From the IMG/VR virus record IMGVR_UViG_3300037247_000873, positions 1-47,368 of that record: a DNA stretch of 47,368 nucleotides; one strand, given 5' to 3'. The translations under genes and the position numbers were made by a program. Source of the stretch: a virus. Below are positions 45,925 through 47,368 of this stretch, piece after piece. Every line of letters starts with the position of its first letter. The stretch's first letter is position 1. The notes under the pieces are model-generated. The model saw only the letters and a program-made list of their open reading frames with translations, did not search any database and was not told the DNA's origin.

Positions 45925-46115
45925 TAATCGGCTTCATTGCCTGCCTCTGCTACGCTTGGCTGCTACGAAGGGTGTTGCTGCTTCGCTTTGAGGCGCGCCC
46001 GATGCCCCGATGCCAGGCGTGCTCGCGGGCGGTCGGGGCAGGTAACGGGATACGCGGGAGGGTAGGCTCAATCATCATTGCCTGCCGAACCTGCTCGGGA
46101 GAGAGGAGGAGGTAG
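45918..46115 (+). CDS. Membrane-anchored zinc protein, 65 aa
   Basis: AAGGAGAG precedes the ATG. One membrane helix (LIIGFIACLCYAWLLRRVLL) followed by PRCQACSRAV and IACRTCSGERRR: four cysteines, so a zinc ribbon beyond the membrane on the inside. Overlaps the upstream stop by 7 bases. Confidence 0.65.
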   Translation: MLIIGFIACLCYAWLLRRVLLLRFEARPMPRCQACSRAVGAGNGIRGRVGSIIIACRTCSGERRR

Positions 46116-46119
46116 AGAG

Positions 46120-46398
46120 ATGGCACGCACGCACTACACCCACGAGTACGTCGGCATCCGCGCCGACAACCTCAAGTACGAGCGCTTCCAGAGCGATGGC
46201 ACGCCTGTACGCGAGACTCACGGCGACACCTACATGGCCGTGATCGGCCCGTTCCGCACGATACGCGGGGCGAAGTACATGGCCCAGTACGGCAAGGGGA
46301 ACCCCCACTTGCAGCACGTCAATGACGCCGAGCACTACGCAGCCCGTGAGCGAGAGGCTACGCTGCGGCTCGGCAACGTCGCCAGTTCGCGGGCCTAA
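46120..46398 (+). CDS. Conserved small phage protein
   Basis: 92 residues from ATG at 46120 (GGAGGAGG upstream). FRTIRGAKYMAQYGKGNPHL is a signature of a small phage protein ('GPFRT.RGA.FMA.YG..NP') with unknown function. Charged termini. Confidence 0.75.
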   Translation: MARTHYTHEYVGIRADNLKYERFQSDGTPVRETHGDTYMAVIGPFRTIRGAKYMAQYGKGNPHLQHVNDAEHYAAREREATLRLGNVASSRA

Positions 46399-46449
46399 CC
46401 ACCCACGCGGCGTGTCGGCGCTGGCGCGATAGTACGAGGAGATGACGCG

Positions 46450-46629
46450 ATGAACCGGCGCGCGATTGTGCTCAAGCTGATCACCCTAGATGTAGCCGAG
46501 CACGGTAAGCTCACGAGCCACGGCATCCGGCTCTACGTCGAGAACCGCGTAAGCTGGCAAGCCATCCAGCCAAACATCAGAGCCGGACTCGCCCTCTGGA
46601 ACGCTAAGCAGAAAGAGGCCGCCTCATGA
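46450..46629 (+). CDS. 59-aa helical microprotein
   Basis: ATG at 46450 after GAGGAG. MNRRAIVLKLITLDVAEHGK ... QPNIRAGLALWNAKQKEAAS: basic start, two helices. Stop overlaps the next start (ATGA). Unknown. Confidence 0.65.
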   Translation: MNRRAIVLKLITLDVAEHGKLTSHGIRLYVENRVSWQAIQPNIRAGLALWNAKQKEAAS

Positions 46630-46754
46630 CATGCCTGATGGTCTGCGAGCAGTGCCACCACGACGAGGACGGACGACCGCTGCGACATTGCGACTGGTGC
46701 GCGAAAGCCCTCTGTTCCGAATGTCGCCCGCGCTCTAAGCACGCCTGCGCCTAG
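46626..46754 (+). CDS. 42-aa Cys-rich microprotein
   Basis: MTCLMVCEQCHHDEDGRPLR then HCDWCAKALCSECRPRSK and HACA: nine cysteines in pairs, suited to two zinc ions. Too short for most gene finders; ATGA overlap with the preceding gene supports it. Confidence 0.65.
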   Translation: MTCLMVCEQCHHDEDGRPLRHCDWCAKALCSECRPRSKHACA

Positions 46755-46831
46755 GCCCTCCTACCATGCGGCTCCGTGAGGCGACTCGCGGGGCCGGACG
46801 GTGAGATGAGCAAGCACAAAGGGAGAGAAGG

Positions 46832-47125
46832 ATGGACGCGACACACACACCGGGACCATGGACGGCACACGATGACGACGGCACGGGGACGCTGCCCTGC
46901 GTCCTATCAGACAAAGTGAACGCTGGCGGAAACTTCTACGTGGCCCAGTGCAACAACTTCGAAGACGCCAAGTTCATGGCCGCCGCGCCTGCGTTGCTGG
47001 AATGGCTCACAAAGGCTGCACAGATGGCCGAGCAGCAATACGAGGGCGGCGAGGACGCACCACTCCGCAGCGCCTGGGATTGGCTTCACACCAACGCCCG
47101 CATCGCGATTGAGGCCGCCAGCTAG
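46832..47125 (+). CDS. HTPGPW-type conserved phage protein
   Basis: 97 residues with THTPGPWTAHDDDG, NFEDAKFMAAAPALLEWLTK. This N-terminal 'HTPGPW' plus 'A.FMAAAP.LLE.L' helix is a very common phage small protein of unknown function. GGGAGAG upstream. The 77-bp gap before it holds nothing I recognise. Confidence 0.8.
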   Translation: MDATHTPGPWTAHDDDGTGTLPCVLSDKVNAGGNFYVAQCNNFEDAKFMAAAPALLEWLTKAAQMAEQQYEGGEDAPLRSAWDWLHTNARIAIEAAS

Positions 47126-47206
47126 CAACCGATCTCCTTGGGGCCGGATGGGGGAACGGCCTCGGGGCGGTGAGAATCGGACAAGGTTGACAGCATTGGA
47201 GGAGAC

Positions 47207-47368
47207 ATGGACGCGAAAACCCTTGCAGCAAGCCTGGAAGACATCCTAGATGATCTACAGCCAGAAGAATGGCTCCAAGGAATGGTAGAGCGCACCCGCA
47301 GTTTCGACCAAGCGGGCGTACTTACCTCCGATGAGGGCCTAGTAGTGGACATGGGCGATGGCTCACAG
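47207..47368 (+). CDS. 5' part of contig-spanning small protein
   Basis: Begins at ATG 47207 with GGAGGAG upstream and runs off the contig end. On the circular unit it continues at position 1 and stops at 172 (68 residues). See the entry at 1-172. Confidence 0.8.
   Translation, partial: MDAKTLAASLEDILDDLQPEEWLQGMVERTRSFDQAGVLTSDEGLVVDMGDGSQ
47242..47368. repeat. Right copy of 127-bp terminal redundancy
   Basis: Identical to 1-127. Assembly overlap of a circular contig is the simplest reading. Confidence 0.95.

Overview
The window is a complete, circularly permuted genome of a tailed double-stranded DNA phage, assembled as one contig. Its first 127 bases recur exactly as its last 127 (1-127 = 47242-47368), so the unit is a 47,241-bp circle. 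One small gene is split across the contig ends. GC is high (roughly 60% by eye). Genes are packed end to end, most joined by ATGA, GTGA or TGATG overlaps. The host cannot be named from sequence alone. Mixed Shine-Dalgarno and apparently leaderless starts, frequent GTG/TTG starts and an Rpf/lysozyme-like wall enzyme would fit a high-GC host such as an actinobacterium or a chloroflexotan; this is inference.

Layout. (1) A short rightward operon (about 45736 through the contig junction to 430) encodes nine small proteins. (2) Everything else reads leftward. From 45487 down to 40376 lie a zinc-finger microprotein, a DUF5681-like putative small terminase, many tiny membrane and zinc-ribbon proteins, a ribbon-helix-helix protein and the large terminase. 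From 40318 to 28273 lie the portal, a 520-aa virion-type protein, a 1377-aa polyvalent internal protein, scaffold, major capsid protein and decoration proteins. From 28261 to 13863 lie two cysteine-rich microproteins, connector and nozzle candidates, a tailspike and fibres. From 13863 to 12739 lie two small membrane proteins (holin candidates) and a TIM-barrel-like putative endolysin, followed by a hairpin terminator. (3) A second leftward operon starts at 12435 with a ribbon-helix-helix repressor and runs to 427 through about 38 small genes. Many carry CxxC zinc motifs. It includes a RuvC-like resolvase, an HNH protein, an XRE regulator, a lysozyme-like protein and a small ADP-ribosyltransferase-like protein.

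No tape-measure protein and no sheath are evident. The internal proteins and a beta-propeller-like 716-aa protein suggest a podovirus-like short tail. No DNA polymerase, helicase, primase, integrase, tRNA or CRISPR array was found, so replication must rely on host machinery.

Most notable items: a roughly 450-nt, strongly base-paired RNA at 11497-11949 that interrupts the gapless small-gene operon directly after an ATGA, and is a candidate HEARO/omega-RNA-like element without an adjacent nuclease; a uniform family of phage promoters (TTGACR, 17 bp, TASSNT), two of which start exactly at the first codon of leaderless genes, one with a palindromic operator; and a set of single-membrane-span and cysteine-rich microproteins of 26-60 residues.
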